Shown here one piece after another: positions 1-8,179 of a DNA stretch of 48,511 nt (position 1 is the stretch's first letter; each line of letters starts with the position of its first letter). The stretch lies in contig CADCMR010000021.1 of NCBI GenBank assembly GCA_902802585.1, positions 1 through 48,511 on the forward strand, given 5' to 3'. Under the pieces are notes generated by a model that saw only the letters and a program-made list of their open reading frames with translations, was not told the origin of the DNA and did not search any database. The DNA comes from an uncultured bacterium. GTDB taxonomy: Bacteria > Verrucomicrobiota > Lentisphaeria > Victivallales > UBA1829. The position numbers and the translations under genes were made by a program.

Positions 1-357
1 AGGAAATGCGGCAAACAGAACCGTGAGTTCCGATATTCCGATGCGGATTTGAGGTCCATGCAGCGCCGCAAGCGCGAAGCGACCGATGAATTCAAGAAGA
101 ATTACGGCCATAAACGGGCTCCCATCGAGGGGCTCAACGGCAGACTCAAACAGTTCACTCCGCTACGGAGAGTGCGCGTTCGCGGCAGGTCCGCCGTGTT
201 TCATGCCATTTATGCCATCCTTACCATGCATAATATCATGCAGATGGTCCGTCATGCCCAATTACAGGTCAAAAAGGCTGCGGCGGCAGCTCTTTTCCCT
301 TTTTTGCACGGAGTTTCCTTCCGTTTCCCACAAAAACCTTTACTTTTCGCCGTATAA
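1..357 (+). CDS. Transposase, C-terminal fragment (cut by window edge)
   Basis: The reading frame is open from base 1 to the stop at 355-357, so this is the last ~118 residues of a longer protein; the ATG at 49 is internal. Residues from 'YGHKRAPIEGLNGRLKQF' to 'AIYAILTMHNIMQM' look like the end of a DDE transposase: a conserved Glu in an IEG motif, a basic LRRVRVRG stretch, then a helix ending in an Asn. This pattern is usual in IS1182/IS5-like elements, but I cannot assign the family. The last ~30 residues are low complexity and may lie beyond the original stop. The next gene runs the other way, so this is a separate unit. Confidence 0.7.
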   Translation, partial: RKCGKQNREFRYSDADLRSMQRRKREATDEFKKNYGHKRAPIEGLNGRLKQFTPLRRVRVRGRSAVFHAIYAILTMHNIMQMVRHAQLQVKKAAAAALFPFLHGVSFRFPQKPLLFAV

Positions 358-562
358 CGCCCTTTTTCACGTCCAGACAGGCATTTTATCTGTCAATAGC
401 CTTCAGCCTTTCCATCTCAGGCGGCTTTTGGCAGAGGCATTGTAGGGGGGGACCGGAACGGATTCCGGCGGACACCCCGGCGAATGACAGCAAAGAGAAC
501 GTAACAATCGCGGATGCGCCGGCGGAACGTTGTTCAGCGGTCCCGCCGGGCGGCGCGAATCG
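358..562. other. Intergenic region with GC-rich hairpins
   Basis: No gene is visible. There is a perfect 6-bp stem with a 4-nt loop at 453-468 (CCGGAA/TTCCGG) and a looser GC-rich inverted repeat between about 516 and 556. Either could end transcription of the TPR gene, which reads leftward and stops at 563, but neither is followed by a T-run on the minus strand. Confidence 0.35.
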
Positions 563-1942
563 TTACTTGTTTTCCTCGTAGAATTTGTTGATGCGTTCGG
601 CGACGTCGAGGTACTTGATGTCGACGGCATAAATCTGCTTGAAGCAATCGAGCGCCTCTTTCTTCTTGCCCATGGCGTCGTAGGTGCAGCCCAGGTGGTA
701 CAGGGTGAACATCTTGTCGGCGTTCATGGTGGGCATGTCCTCGAGGGCACGGTTGAACTGCTCGATCGCCATGTCGAACTGGTTCTTGGCTGCGAAGCAG
801 CGTCCGAGGTAGACGATGGCGATCAGGCGGTGCTGCGGATTGCGCTGGGCGATCTGGAACTGTTCCAGAGCTTCGTCGACCGCGCCGCCTTCCCAAAGAA
901 GTTCGGCATATTCGAAGCGGATCTGAAGGTCGTTCGGGTAGAGGCGGATACGGTCCTGGAAGCGTTCCATGCGGTAATCGTAGTTCGCCTTGATTTCGGC
1001 GTCGATCTCTTCCTGCGGGCGGCCTTCCGCCTTCATCTGTTCGACTTTGCGCTTTGAGATGGCGGTGTTCGCCTTTTCGATCGCCTTGTCGATGGCGGGG
1101 TCGAGCGTGCCCATCTTTTCGACGATCCAATTGTACGCCTCGATCGCCTTTTCGTATTCCTCTGCGCGGAGGTAGAGTTCGGCGAGGCGGCGGCGGGTGT
1201 CGATGGACTCGTTGCCCTCGGCGATTTCCTTGGAGTATTTTTCGATCATCTCGCGGATATCGTCCTCGGCGCGGATGATGCGGTCGCCCTGGTCCGTATT
1301 GCTCTTGTTGAGGTTCTTCTTGAAGTCGGACTCTCCGCCCTGGCCCCACTTGCCCTTCTCCATGGATGCGAGGGCGGCGGCTTCACGCAGGAGCGCGAGT
1401 TTTTCGAGGTCGCCGGGATACTTGTCAGCGAGCTTCTGGCAGATGGTGAGGTACTTGATGCCCTGTCCGTCCGCCTTGTAGTATTCGCCGAGCTTGACGA
1501 TGTTGGCTTCGTTCTTGTCGTCCTTCTCGACGAGGAGCTCGTAGGCTTCCACGGCGATGAACATTGCGTTGAGCTTCTTGGCGGCTTCGGCGAGCAGCGT
1601 GAGCGCGGCGGGATTGAAGATGTTGAACGCGAGGGCGTCCTCCGCCTCTTTCATCGCCTCTTCCGGCTTCTTCGCCTTCAGCATGTTGCCCTTCGTGACG
1701 TGGCTCAACGCCTTGATGGTGGACATCGCCTTGGCGACGGAGCTCATTTTCGCGAAGTAGTCGCGTTCGCACTTGCGGAGCTTTTCGCGCGCGTCGAGGA
1801 ATCCGGGGTCGAACTGCACGATCTCCTTGAAAAGCGTGATCGCGTATTCCAGGTTGTTCTGGTTCATGACCTGCATAGCCTTGGTGTAGGCGGACTTGGT
1901 CCCGGCAGGGACGTCCTTCAAGGTCTTTTTGACGATGTCCAT
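563..1942 (-). CDS. Tetratricopeptide (TPR) repeat protein
   Basis: A 459-residue, mostly helical, charged protein with no signal peptide or membrane segment. TPR-like helical pairs can be read near residues 28-60 ('YAITLFKEIVQFDPGF'), around 250-285 ('LAELYLRAEEYEKAIEAY'), and as a run of three close to the C-terminus (motifs AELLWEGGAVDEALEQF, GRCFAAKNQFDMAIEQF, GCTYDAMGKKKEALDCF). Such repeats are protein-interaction scaffolds; no catalytic domain is seen and the partner is unknown. The start chosen is the ATG at 1942-1940, with GAGGAGG 10 nt upstream; an in-frame TTG two codons earlier (1948) also lies downstream of that ribosome-binding site and cannot be excluded. The gene is divergent from mnmE and shares its promoter region. 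Confidence 0.85.
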   Translation of the reverse strand: MDIVKKTLKDVPAGTKSAYTKAMQVMNQNNLEYAITLFKEIVQFDPGFLDAREKLRKCERDYFAKMSSVAKAMSTIKALSHVTKGNMLKAKKPEEAMKEAEDALAFNIFNPAALTLLAEAAKKLNAMFIAVEAYELLVEKDDKNEANIVKLGEYYKADGQGIKYLTICQKLADKYPGDLEKLALLREAAALASMEKGKWGQGGESDFKKNLNKSNTDQGDRIIRAEDDIREMIEKYSKEIAEGNESIDTRRRLAELYLRAEEYEKAIEAYNWIVEKMGTLDPAIDKAIEKANTAISKRKVEQMKAEGRPQEEIDAEIKANYDYRMERFQDRIRLYPNDLQIRFEYAELLWEGGAVDEALEQFQIAQRNPQHRLIAIVYLGRCFAAKNQFDMAIEQFNRALEDMPTMNADKMFTLYHLGCTYDAMGKKKEALDCFKQIYAVDIKYLDVAERINKFYEENK

Positions 1943-1965
1943 AAGCAAGAAACCTCCTCATGGGG

Positions 1966-1994
1966 TTGAAAAATGCATCTTCGCGGTGTATAAT
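1966..1994 (+). promoter_or_regulatory. Sigma-70 promoter of mnmE
   Basis: TTGAAA (1966-1971) and TATAAT (1989-1994) are separated by 17 nt, a near-perfect housekeeping promoter. It points at mnmE and leaves a leader of about 75 nt. On the opposite strand the same AT-rich stretch holds TATATT-like boxes that may serve the divergent TPR gene, but no clear -35 is seen for it. Confidence 0.8.
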
Positions 1995-2075
1995 ATAAAT
2001 ATAACACTACAACCGAAATGCGGGAAAATCAAGTCCCGCGCCATTCTTTTTTTCATTTTTTTGGAGTCTCCCGCC

Positions 2076-3521
2076 TTGTTTGAGCATGAAAACGATACGA
2101 TCGCGGCAATCTGCACCGGGACCGGCGGCGCGGTCGGCATCATCCGCGTCTCCGGACCGCGCGCGCTTGAAGCGATCCGCAGGGTCTGGCGCGGCAAACG
2201 CATGCCCGGCCCGGACTTCCCGCGCGTGATGTTGTACGGACGCATCATGTCCGGCGAGGCGGAGGCGGAACCCGGTGCGGGCGAGCCCTCGCTCGCGGTC
2301 TTCATGCCCGGTCCGTACAGCTTTACGGGCGAGGATGTGGCGGAGATCCACTGCCACGGCGGAAGCTTCGCCGCGCGGCGCGCGCTCCGGCTGGTGCTCC
2401 AGGCGGGTGCACGGCTCGCGCAGAACGGTGAATTCACGCGGCGGGCGTTCCTGAACGGCAAGCTCGACCTCACGCAGGCGGAGGGCGTCCTGGACCTGAT
2501 CAACGCGGGCAGCGAACGCGCGGGTCTTCTCGCCGAACGCCAGCTCAACGGCGCGGTCGGTTCGATCGTCCGTGAACTCCGCGCGGAAGTCGTGCGCCTG
2601 CTCTCCGAATGCGAATCCCGCCTCGACTTCTCCGAGGAGGACCTTGACTGGATGCAGCCGGACGCACTGTGCGCGCAAATCGGATCTCTGCGGAAACAGG
2701 CGGCGGCCCTCGCGCTCACGGCGCGCACGGGCACGCTCATCCGCGACGGCGTTTCCCTGGTCATCGCCGGACCGCCGAACGCCGGAAAATCCAGCCTGCT
2801 TAACCGTATGCTCGGCTACGAGCGCGCCATCGTCACGCCCATCCCCGGCACCACGCGCGATACGCTGGAGGAATCCGTCTCCATCGGCGGAATTTCGTTC
2901 CGCGTGACCGACACCGCCGGGCTGCGCGAGGCGGGAGACGCCGATCCGGTCGAGGCGATGGGCATGGAGCGTTCGCAGCAGTCCCTCGGGACCGCGGAAA
3001 TTGTGCTGTGGCTGCTGGACGCTTCCGCTCCGGCGGAATCCTTCCCCGCCCAGCTCGACGCTATGAACAAGGCTGAATCCGCCGTCCGCGGCAAGTTCAT
3101 CCCGTGCTGGAACAAGATGGACGGCACGGCGTTGACGCCGGACGAGCTTGACCGGGCGTGTGCCGCGAATCAGCTGTCCGCGGAAAAAACAGCCGGGAAA
3201 CGGCGCGTCTTCGAGCATATCTCCGCCCGGACCGGCGACGGCGTCGACCGTCTCTTCCGCCGTCTCGAGGAAACAGCCTGGGACGGTCTTCCGCCCGCCG
3301 CGCAATCCGGCGCGGCCGTTGTTTCCGAGCGCCACGCCGCACTGCTCGAACAGGCCGTGAATCACCTCGACGCCGCTTGCGAGTGCGTGCGCGCGGAATC
3401 CTGGGAGCTCGCGGGCAGTTCGCTCCGCACCGCCGCCGAGCTGATCGGCTGCATCACCGGTGAGACCGCCACACCGGACGTCCTGGACGAGATATTCTCC
3501 AGGTTCTGCATCGGGAAATAA
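2076..3521 (+). CDS. mnmE: tRNA modification GTPase MnmE (TrmE)
   Basis: 481 residues, close to the family's usual ~450-480. With MnmG it builds the carboxymethylaminomethyl group on wobble U34 of tRNAs, using 5,10-methylene-THF. The N-terminal folate-binding domain begins 'NDTIAAICTGTGGAVGIIRVSG'-like; the inserted G domain shows G1 GPPNAGKSS, G3 DTAGLR and G4 NKMD; the protein ends in the diagnostic FCIGK with its essential Cys. The start is TTG at 2076: it puts the family N-terminus in register and has GGAG 9 nt upstream, whereas the frame further upstream has no family similarity and overlaps the promoter. The nearby ATG at 2085 is out of frame. It converges on the MscS gene across a hairpin. 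Confidence 0.95.
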   Translation: MFEHENDTIAAICTGTGGAVGIIRVSGPRALEAIRRVWRGKRMPGPDFPRVMLYGRIMSGEAEAEPGAGEPSLAVFMPGPYSFTGEDVAEIHCHGGSFAARRALRLVLQAGARLAQNGEFTRRAFLNGKLDLTQAEGVLDLINAGSERAGLLAERQLNGAVGSIVRELRAEVVRLLSECESRLDFSEEDLDWMQPDALCAQIGSLRKQAAALALTARTGTLIRDGVSLVIAGPPNAGKSSLLNRMLGYERAIVTPIPGTTRDTLEESVSIGGISFRVTDTAGLREAGDADPVEAMGMERSQQSLGTAEIVLWLLDASAPAESFPAQLDAMNKAESAVRGKFIPCWNKMDGTALTPDELDRACAANQLSAEKTAGKRRVFEHISARTGDGVDRLFRRLEETAWDGLPPAAQSGAAVVSERHAALLEQAVNHLDAACECVRAESWELAGSSLRTAAELIGCITGETATPDVLDEIFSRFCIGK

Positions 3522-3527
3522 GCTTTC

Positions 3528-3560
3528 GGGCGCCTCAATTCGCAAGGAGCGGAGGCGCCC
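3528..3560. terminator. Hairpin between convergent mnmE and MscS genes
   Basis: A perfect 9-bp inverted repeat (GGGCGCCTC / GAGGCGCCC) with a 15-nt loop lies just after the mnmE stop. There is no strong T-run on either strand, so if it is a terminator it is a bidirectional, weak-U type. Confidence 0.5.
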
Positions 3561-3596
3561 TCAAAGCAAAACGGTGCGGCTCTCCGCCGGTTATGG

Positions 3597-4949
3597 TTAT
3601 GGATTCCGTTCGGCGGAGCCGGTTCCATTGTCCAGGGAAACCGGTTTTTCCAGGCGCTCGAAGGGGAATGCCCCGCCCACGACGTCGATCTGATGGCGGC
3701 CTTCCTGATGGATGTCGCTGCTTCTCTGGAAGACGCGCAGACCAAAACTCGGCAGAACTGCCAGCAGATGCTCCGTGATGTCGGATTGAACTCTTTCAAA
3801 GGGAATCCAGTTGACTTCCTTGGTGAAACAATAGATTTCGAGCGGCACGCCGGAATCGGTCGGGGTCAATTCCCGGACGAACAGCGTCAGATCGGCGCGG
3901 ATGTCCGGATTCTGCTCCAGATACCGTTGGGCATAGATGCGGAAGATGCCGAGATTGGTCAAATGGCGGGTGTTGAATCCAGAGCGGCTGGAATTGTACT
4001 GGTCGATTTCGTTCTGCTTGCCTTCAAGATAATCCTTCAGAAGATCGAACCCTTTGAGAATCTCGACCTCTTTCATGCTCAAAAAGCGGATGGTGCGCTG
4101 ATCGACCAGAAAGGCTTTCTGGATACGGCGACCGCCGCCTTTTTCCATGGCGGTGTAGTTCACGAAGGGCTTGCTGACCATGAAGCTGATCGGCAGGCAG
4201 ACCAGCGTCCTGTCCCAGTTGCGGACTTTCACGGTATGCAGCGAGATGTCCGTGACAATACCGTCGATATCCTCGAAATCCTCGGTCTCCATGACGATCC
4301 AGTCGCCGATCTCGACCAGATGGTCGACGTTGATCTCCACGCTGGCGACAAAGGACTGGATCGTATGCTGAAGAAGAAGCAGCAGGACCGCCGCGATCGC
4401 GCCCAGCCCGGAAAGCAGATAGACCGGGCTTTTTTCGATCATCAGCGAAATGAAAATAATGATCGCCGCCGCCCATACGAAGCTGATGGTCAGCCGGATG
4501 AGACCGTCGATGGGGCGCTGTTCCGCATTGCGCTGCTGCTTGTACCACAGTCCGAAACTCTTGATGGCGTATGTCAGAGTCAGGGCGAGGAGGGCGATCC
4601 CGATTCCCCATAACGGCTTAATGATCAGGACCGCGACCCACTCGTGTATTCCGTCGCACCACACGGAGTAACTGACGAGGACCAAGGGCAGACACCCCAC
4701 GAAGGAAATGATCATCCGGCTGATGCATGCCTGAAGTTCCGGGTTCATTTCGCAGTGCCGACGATAGAAATGGCTCAGGGCGGGGCGCAGCAGCAGGAAC
4801 AGGATCAGGGAAAGAAGCGCGCCGAACGCGAACGAACTGGCAATTACGAGAATGTCGGCGAGATAGGGATAAGGTGAAAGGTCCTGAATGATCTTTTTTG
4901 CGTATTCAGGAGTGTATTCATCTACAATCAGTTTTGAAAAATCCATCAT
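3597..4949 (-). CDS. MscS-family mechanosensitive channel (YbdG-like)
   Basis: 450 residues: hydrophobic segments near residues 35-55, 80-100, 110-130, 150-170 and 175-195, then the MscS beta domain. Motifs 'GDWIVMETEDFEDIDG', 'IVTDISLHTVKVRNWDRT' and 'FVNYTAMEKGGGRRIQKA' match the miniconductance YbdG/MscM subfamily better than small MscS. Members open under membrane tension and release solutes during osmotic downshock. The start is the first of two ATGs at 4949, with AGGA 7 nt upstream. The C-terminal ~25 residues are Pro/Gly/Ser-rich and probably disordered. It is monocistronic with a promoter at 5145-5118 and a leader of about 160 nt. Confidence 0.9.
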   Translation of the reverse strand: MMDFSKLIVDEYTPEYAKKIIQDLSPYPYLADILVIASSFAFGALLSLILFLLLRPALSHFYRRHCEMNPELQACISRMIISFVGCLPLVLVSYSVWCDGIHEWVAVLIIKPLWGIGIALLALTLTYAIKSFGLWYKQQRNAEQRPIDGLIRLTISFVWAAAIIIFISLMIEKSPVYLLSGLGAIAAVLLLLLQHTIQSFVASVEINVDHLVEIGDWIVMETEDFEDIDGIVTDISLHTVKVRNWDRTLVCLPISFMVSKPFVNYTAMEKGGGRRIQKAFLVDQRTIRFLSMKEVEILKGFDLLKDYLEGKQNEIDQYNSSRSGFNTRHLTNLGIFRIYAQRYLEQNPDIRADLTLFVRELTPTDSGVPLEIYCFTKEVNWIPFERVQSDITEHLLAVLPSFGLRVFQRSSDIHQEGRHQIDVVGGAFPFERLEKPVSLDNGTGSAERNP

Positions 4950-5117
4950 AAAGGGATCCTGTGTTGTCCGCGTCCGGCAGTTCGTCCGGACATTATTTTA
5001 GTATTGACGTCATCGGTTATGCCAATGTAACGTTTTCAGTAGAAAAAAAACTATCTTCGGTTAATGGGAACTCCAGTCAGATAAACAGAAAATTGTTTTT
5101 TAGACGAAACTATTGAT

Positions 5118-5145
5118 ACTATACACCTTGTTTTCTGGATTGCAA
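5118..5145 (-). promoter_or_regulatory. Sigma-70 promoter of the MscS-family gene
   Basis: Read on the minus strand: TTGCAA (5145-5140), 16 nt, TATAGT (5123-5118). It points at the channel gene starting at 4949. The leader contains AT-rich tracts but no recognised riboswitch. Confidence 0.6.
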
Positions 5146-5210
5146 GCAATAAAACCGTTTTTTTCAGGCGAATCCAGGATTCACAAACATCTATGGTGGG
5201 TTACTATAAA

Positions 5211-5252
5211 AAGGGTTGCTACAAAACGGTGAGGTTTTGCAACAGCCCCTTG
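5211..5252. repeat. Hairpin resembling an insertion-sequence end
   Basis: The arms GTTG+CAAAAC (5215-5218, 5222-5227) pair with GTTTTG+CAAC (5234-5243), with outer AAGGG/CCCTT flanks. On the minus strand it reads GGGGCTGTTGCAAAAC, similar in style to terminal inverted repeats of several IS families. No transposase is attached, so this is at best a solo IS end or relic. Confidence 0.35.
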
Positions 5253-5356
5253 AGTATTGACCTGTTTATCGTGACCGATGGAATGAACTTGGGCAAAATG
5301 CCTGCCCCAGCTTGGCTGTAAGCAGGGCGAACTGCTTCCTCAGTTAGCCGGGAAAT

Positions 5357-5392
5357 CGCGCCTCACCGCCCATGACAGGGAGATGAGGCGCG
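5357..5392. terminator. Hairpin downstream of a gene remnant
   Basis: CGCGCCTCA (5357-5365) pairs perfectly with TGAGGCGCG (5384-5392). It lies about 30 nt past the stop of the minus-strand remnant ending at 5420, a position expected for that gene's old terminator. No T-run is present. Confidence 0.4.
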
Positions 5393-5419
5393 GATTGCTT
5401 TGCTGTATGTGTTTTGTGC

Positions 5420-5603
5420 TTACAGACTGGCGACGTCCATATCTCCAATGACAGAACCTTGATAATCCCACGTGTTCGTGTCCCAATTGTAAATTCCTTT
5501 ATAATAATCTATCCCTTTTCTAAAGGATTTCAAGTCCTTTTTTGACCTTTTTCCAGATATTCAAAGAATTCTCATCCCCCCAAAACTGCTTCTCCTGCTC
5601 GAT
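5420..5603 (-). pseudogene. Degraded, frameshifted C-terminal gene remnant
   Basis: On the minus strand, 27 codons are open from 5603 to a TAG at 5520-5522 ('EKQFWGDENSLNIWKKVKKG' within them). Immediately after, a second frame reads 'GIDYYKGIYNWDTNTWDYQ' and 'GSVIGDMDVASL', stopping at TAA 5422-5420. Both pieces look protein-like (Trp/Tyr/Asp-rich), and one indel near 5520 would join them. A hairpin follows at the expected terminator position. I do not recognise the family. With no start codon and two frames this is best read as the tail of a decayed gene; chance cannot be ruled out. Confidence 0.4.
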
Positions 5604-5699
5604 TCACACCGCGACAATCACGCGAAAGGACGGTCATCATCCAATTATCTTCATGCTTAGGGTAAAACAGATTGTTGATCATTTTGCCGTTTTATGTAT

Positions 5700-5728
5700 T
5701 TGCTTTTTCCTTCGAGGCATGGTATATT
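5700..5728 (+). promoter_or_regulatory. Promoter of the exported repeat protein
   Basis: TTGCTT (5700-5705), 17 nt, TATATT (5723-5728). The leader to the start codon at 5807 is about 70 nt and carries a strong ribosome-binding site, AAGGAGG. Confidence 0.6.
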
Positions 5729-5806
5729 TATGGGTGATGGTTCAAATTCAATGTATTCAGCAATGAATGCGCGACGGAAATCCCCGGTATGCAAGGAGGA
5801 AACGAC

Positions 5807-6529
5807 ATGTACAGACCTCTGATACGATTCGCAACGACAGCCCTGATCGCGGGGCTAGGAATCACCACGGCGTTCGCCGGATCAGTTGGCGGCGGAACGA
5901 GGATATTTGTGGGGGAGAGTCGCCCCGTCGTCGATAAAACGATCATAAAAGCTTCGCCCCAGCCGCAGCCGAAAACCAAACCACAGGGTTCGACTCCCGC
6001 CGTGAAGCCGCCTCAGGGGATCAATCCGAAGCCGAGTTCGAAGCCGAATCCCGATCCAAAATCGGGTCCAAAGCCCCGTCCGGGCAATGAAGTCTCCAGC
6101 GTGGTATATTACACCGACGGCTTCGAGGTGAACATCGGCCAAGTCCAGCAGGCCGTGCAGGAGCTCCAGCCTCTGGTCGAGCAGGTCATGCAGAACATGC
6201 CAAGCGCCGAACAGATACAGGAAATGGCACGCCAGCTTCAAGGACCGGTCACTCAGCAAGTCGAACAGGTCATGCAGAACATGCCAAGCGCCGAACAGAT
6301 ACAGGAAATGGCACGCCAGCTTCAAGGGCCGGTCTCTCAGCAAGTCGAGCAGACCGTTCAGCAGTTGCCCCAGCCGATGCAGGAGATGCTGAACGAACCG
6401 ATCATCATTACACCGCAATCCGTAGACACCAGCAGCAACTCCAAGTCCAAACGTCGTTCCAAATGGACTTACGATGTCCCCGGGATGACCGGCGGCGATG
6501 GCAACGGTCCACTGATCTACAATCCGTAA
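5807..6529 (+). CDS. Exported Pro/Gln-rich protein with internal 28-residue repeat
   Basis: 240 residues. The start is the ATG at 5807, 7 nt after AAGGAGG; an in-frame ATG at 5789 overlaps that site and is rejected. Residues 1-23 form a clear Sec signal peptide (basic start, hydrophobic core, cleavage near AFA-GS). Next comes a Pro/Lys-rich, likely disordered stretch (about 45-95) with PKPSSKPNPDPKSGPKPRPG-type spacing. A Gln/Met-rich helical region contains two almost identical 28-residue units (core EQVMQNMPSAEQIQEMARQL) and a degenerate third. The tail is basic and ends GNGPLIYNP. It probably sits in the periplasm or on the cell surface, the Pro-rich part acting as a spacer; no family is recognised and no function is claimed. 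Neighbours are remnants, so it sits in an accessory patch. Confidence 0.8.
   Translation: MYRPLIRFATTALIAGLGITTAFAGSVGGGTRIFVGESRPVVDKTIIKASPQPQPKTKPQGSTPAVKPPQGINPKPSSKPNPDPKSGPKPRPGNEVSSVVYYTDGFEVNIGQVQQAVQELQPLVEQVMQNMPSAEQIQEMARQLQGPVTQQVEQVMQNMPSAEQIQEMARQLQGPVSQQVEQTVQQLPQPMQEMLNEPIIITPQSVDTSSNSKSKRRSKWTYDVPGMTGGDGNGPLIYNP
6176..6343 (+). repeat. Two tandem 84-bp units inside the exported protein gene
   Basis: Units 6176-6259 and 6260-6343 are nearly identical at DNA level, with synonymous or T/S-type differences only, and encode 28 residues each. A diverged third unit follows from 6344. The near identity of the DNA suggests a recent in-frame duplication. Confidence 0.9.
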
Positions 6530-6629
6530 TCCATTGTCCTGCAGAGGACCTGACCGGAGGCGCGTGTCCGTGGAACTGAACAGACGGACCAAGTAAGTCT
6601 GCTGCATGAAAACAAACCGTCAGGATTTT

Positions 6630-6752
6630 TTGCCGCCGGACTTTATCCGCAATCTGCTGGGTAAGAACGAAAAACACCGGAATCAGGTTTGTCCCGACCA
6701 CAATGGACAGCTGCATACCGCCGAAAACAGTGGGACCGAGACCGCGGCGGCT
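6630..6752 (-). pseudogene. Remnant of an RND efflux pump C-terminus
   Basis: The minus strand reads 'SRRGLGPTVFGGMQLSIVVG' then 'TNLIPVFFVLTQQIADKVRR'. This matches the last transmembrane helix region of AcrB/HAE1-type RND transporters, where a 'GxxVFGGM....GI.FVPVFYV' pattern precedes a basic tail. Only ~40 residues remain. The reading frame upstream (toward 6830) and downstream has no similarity to these pumps, so the rest of the gene has been lost. Confidence 0.6.
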
Positions 6753-6995
6753 GACGGCGCATGCCATCGAATGCCTCGTTTGACCTGTGGAAATCCATGA
6801 TTGATTGAACAAAACGTTTATTTCGAACACGAAACCATGTCAAAAATACAAAGATGCAAAACGCATCCGTAACATTGTGCGCCATCATCAAAGACGGACA
6901 AAAGAGTCCCCTGCCGAAGTTGGAAGGGAACGGATTCGCATGCGAGGGGAAATCGTCGGGATTGACCTATAAAACTACAACGGAGACACACTGAT

Positions 6996-7865
6996 ATGAA
7001 AAACGATGCAGAAGATTCGATCAGGATCGCAAGAGAGTATATGGATTCCCTGCAGGTGGAGAGCCGTCTGCTCGGAGCGGAGGCCCCCTCATCTGTATTT
7101 GAATTCCTGGGAGAAAAGTTCTCCACGCCCATCATGACCGCCGCGCTCAGCCACATTGACCTGAAAGGCATGGCGGAGGGGGCGCGTTCGGCGGGGGCCG
7201 CCGTATCCATCGGAATGGGCGACAACGAGACGCTGAAAGAGGTTCTGAGCACGGGTGCGAAGGTCATGAAGATCGTGAAGCCGTATGCGAACCGCGAGGA
7301 CATCCGTGACAGGATCCGTTTTGCCGAAAGGAACGGAGCGATCGCCGTGGGGATCGATATCGAGCATTCCATCCATGCGGATGATCCGACGCCTGACAAT
7401 GTGCTTGGCTTTGAAATGAAACTGCCTTCGCTCAGTGAACTGCACGAATTCATTCAATCCACGAAATTGCCGTTTTTCATCAAAGGCGCGTTGAGTGTGC
7501 AGGATGCCGTCAAGTGTGTTGAGCTCGGCTGTGCGGGCGTCATCCTGAGCCATCACAACAGCATCATGCGATGCGCTGTGCCGCCAGTAAGACTGCTTCC
7601 TAAAATCCGGGAGGCCGTGGGACACAAGCTGATCCTTATTGCTGACGGCGGGATGGAAAGCGGTTTTGACGCGTTCAAGGCTCTGGCGCTTGGCGCGGAT
7701 GCCGTGACAGTGGGACGGCCGCTGATGGAGCCGTTAAAGGAAAAAGGGGCGGACGGAGTAAGAGAAGTCTTCGAAGTAATGACCAGGCAGCTTCAGGTCA
7801 TGATGTACAGGACTGCTTCCAGGGATTTGAAGCACATCGACCCGTCCGTGATCTGGGAGAAATGA
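6996..7865 (+). CDS. FMN-dependent alpha-hydroxy-acid dehydrogenase-like protein
   Basis: 289 residues, a TIM-barrel flavoprotein of the lactate dehydrogenase/glycolate oxidase superfamily, shorter than classical members (~350-400). The second half is diagnostic: 'FFIKGALSVQDAVKCVELGC' (Lys and the barrel strand), 'AGVILSHHNS' where family members have GIVVSNHGG with the catalytic His, then 'LIADGGMESGFDAFKALALG' and 'ADAVTVGRPLM' (phosphate-binding loop for FMN). The usual HGGRQLD string is replaced by HHNSIMRCAVPP, so the proton-abstracting His appears kept but the substrate-binding surface differs. GGAG lies 10 nt before the ATG. It stands alone after a remnant-rich patch; the substrate is unknown. 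Confidence 0.8.
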   Translation: MKNDAEDSIRIAREYMDSLQVESRLLGAEAPSSVFEFLGEKFSTPIMTAALSHIDLKGMAEGARSAGAAVSIGMGDNETLKEVLSTGAKVMKIVKPYANREDIRDRIRFAERNGAIAVGIDIEHSIHADDPTPDNVLGFEMKLPSLSELHEFIQSTKLPFFIKGALSVQDAVKCVELGCAGVILSHHNSIMRCAVPPVRLLPKIREAVGHKLILIADGGMESGFDAFKALALGADAVTVGRPLMEPLKEKGADGVREVFEVMTRQLQVMMYRTASRDLKHIDPSVIWEK

Positions 7866-8046
7866 GATTGTCTGCGGAGCATAACGACCTGCTTTATGCT
7901 TCGCGCTGAGGAATCACCCGAAGCAGCCCAGTTAAACGCTCACTCCCTCTTTTGTAATACGAAACGCTCACTTCGTTTTTCCTGCTGTGCATTTACTTTT
8001 ACAATCGTCAACGGTCGAAATAATAAGAAAAAAGCCGGAAAGCGGA

Positions 8047-8075
8047 TTGAAAATCAGGAAGAAAGGGTGTATATT
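8047..8075 (+). promoter_or_regulatory. Promoter of tig
   Basis: TTGAAA (8047-8052), 17 nt, TATATT (8070-8075). The leader to the trigger factor start is about 100 nt. Confidence 0.75.
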
Positions 8076-8179
8076 ACATACTCATATCTTTCTGTGAACG
8101 CCCATGCGCTCCGCACCGGGCAGTCCGGATCCGCTACCGATAAAACATTCAGATAACCAATCACGAAGGCAAGGCAAAC

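Noticed and set aside
5789..5806. ATG at 5789 as the start of the exported protein
   Set aside because: It overlaps the AAGGAGG site that serves ATG 5807, and starting there would put charged residues before the signal peptide.
6408..6830. 140-codon minus-strand ORF as an intact gene
   Set aside because: Only ~40 internal residues resemble an RND pump; both ends are unrelated, and its 3' part overlaps the exported protein gene. Called a remnant instead.
7959..7980. Terminator-like hairpin ACGAA/TTCGT followed by T5 after the FMN dehydrogenase gene
   Set aside because: The stem is only 5 bp with 2 G-C pairs; too weak to call a terminator.
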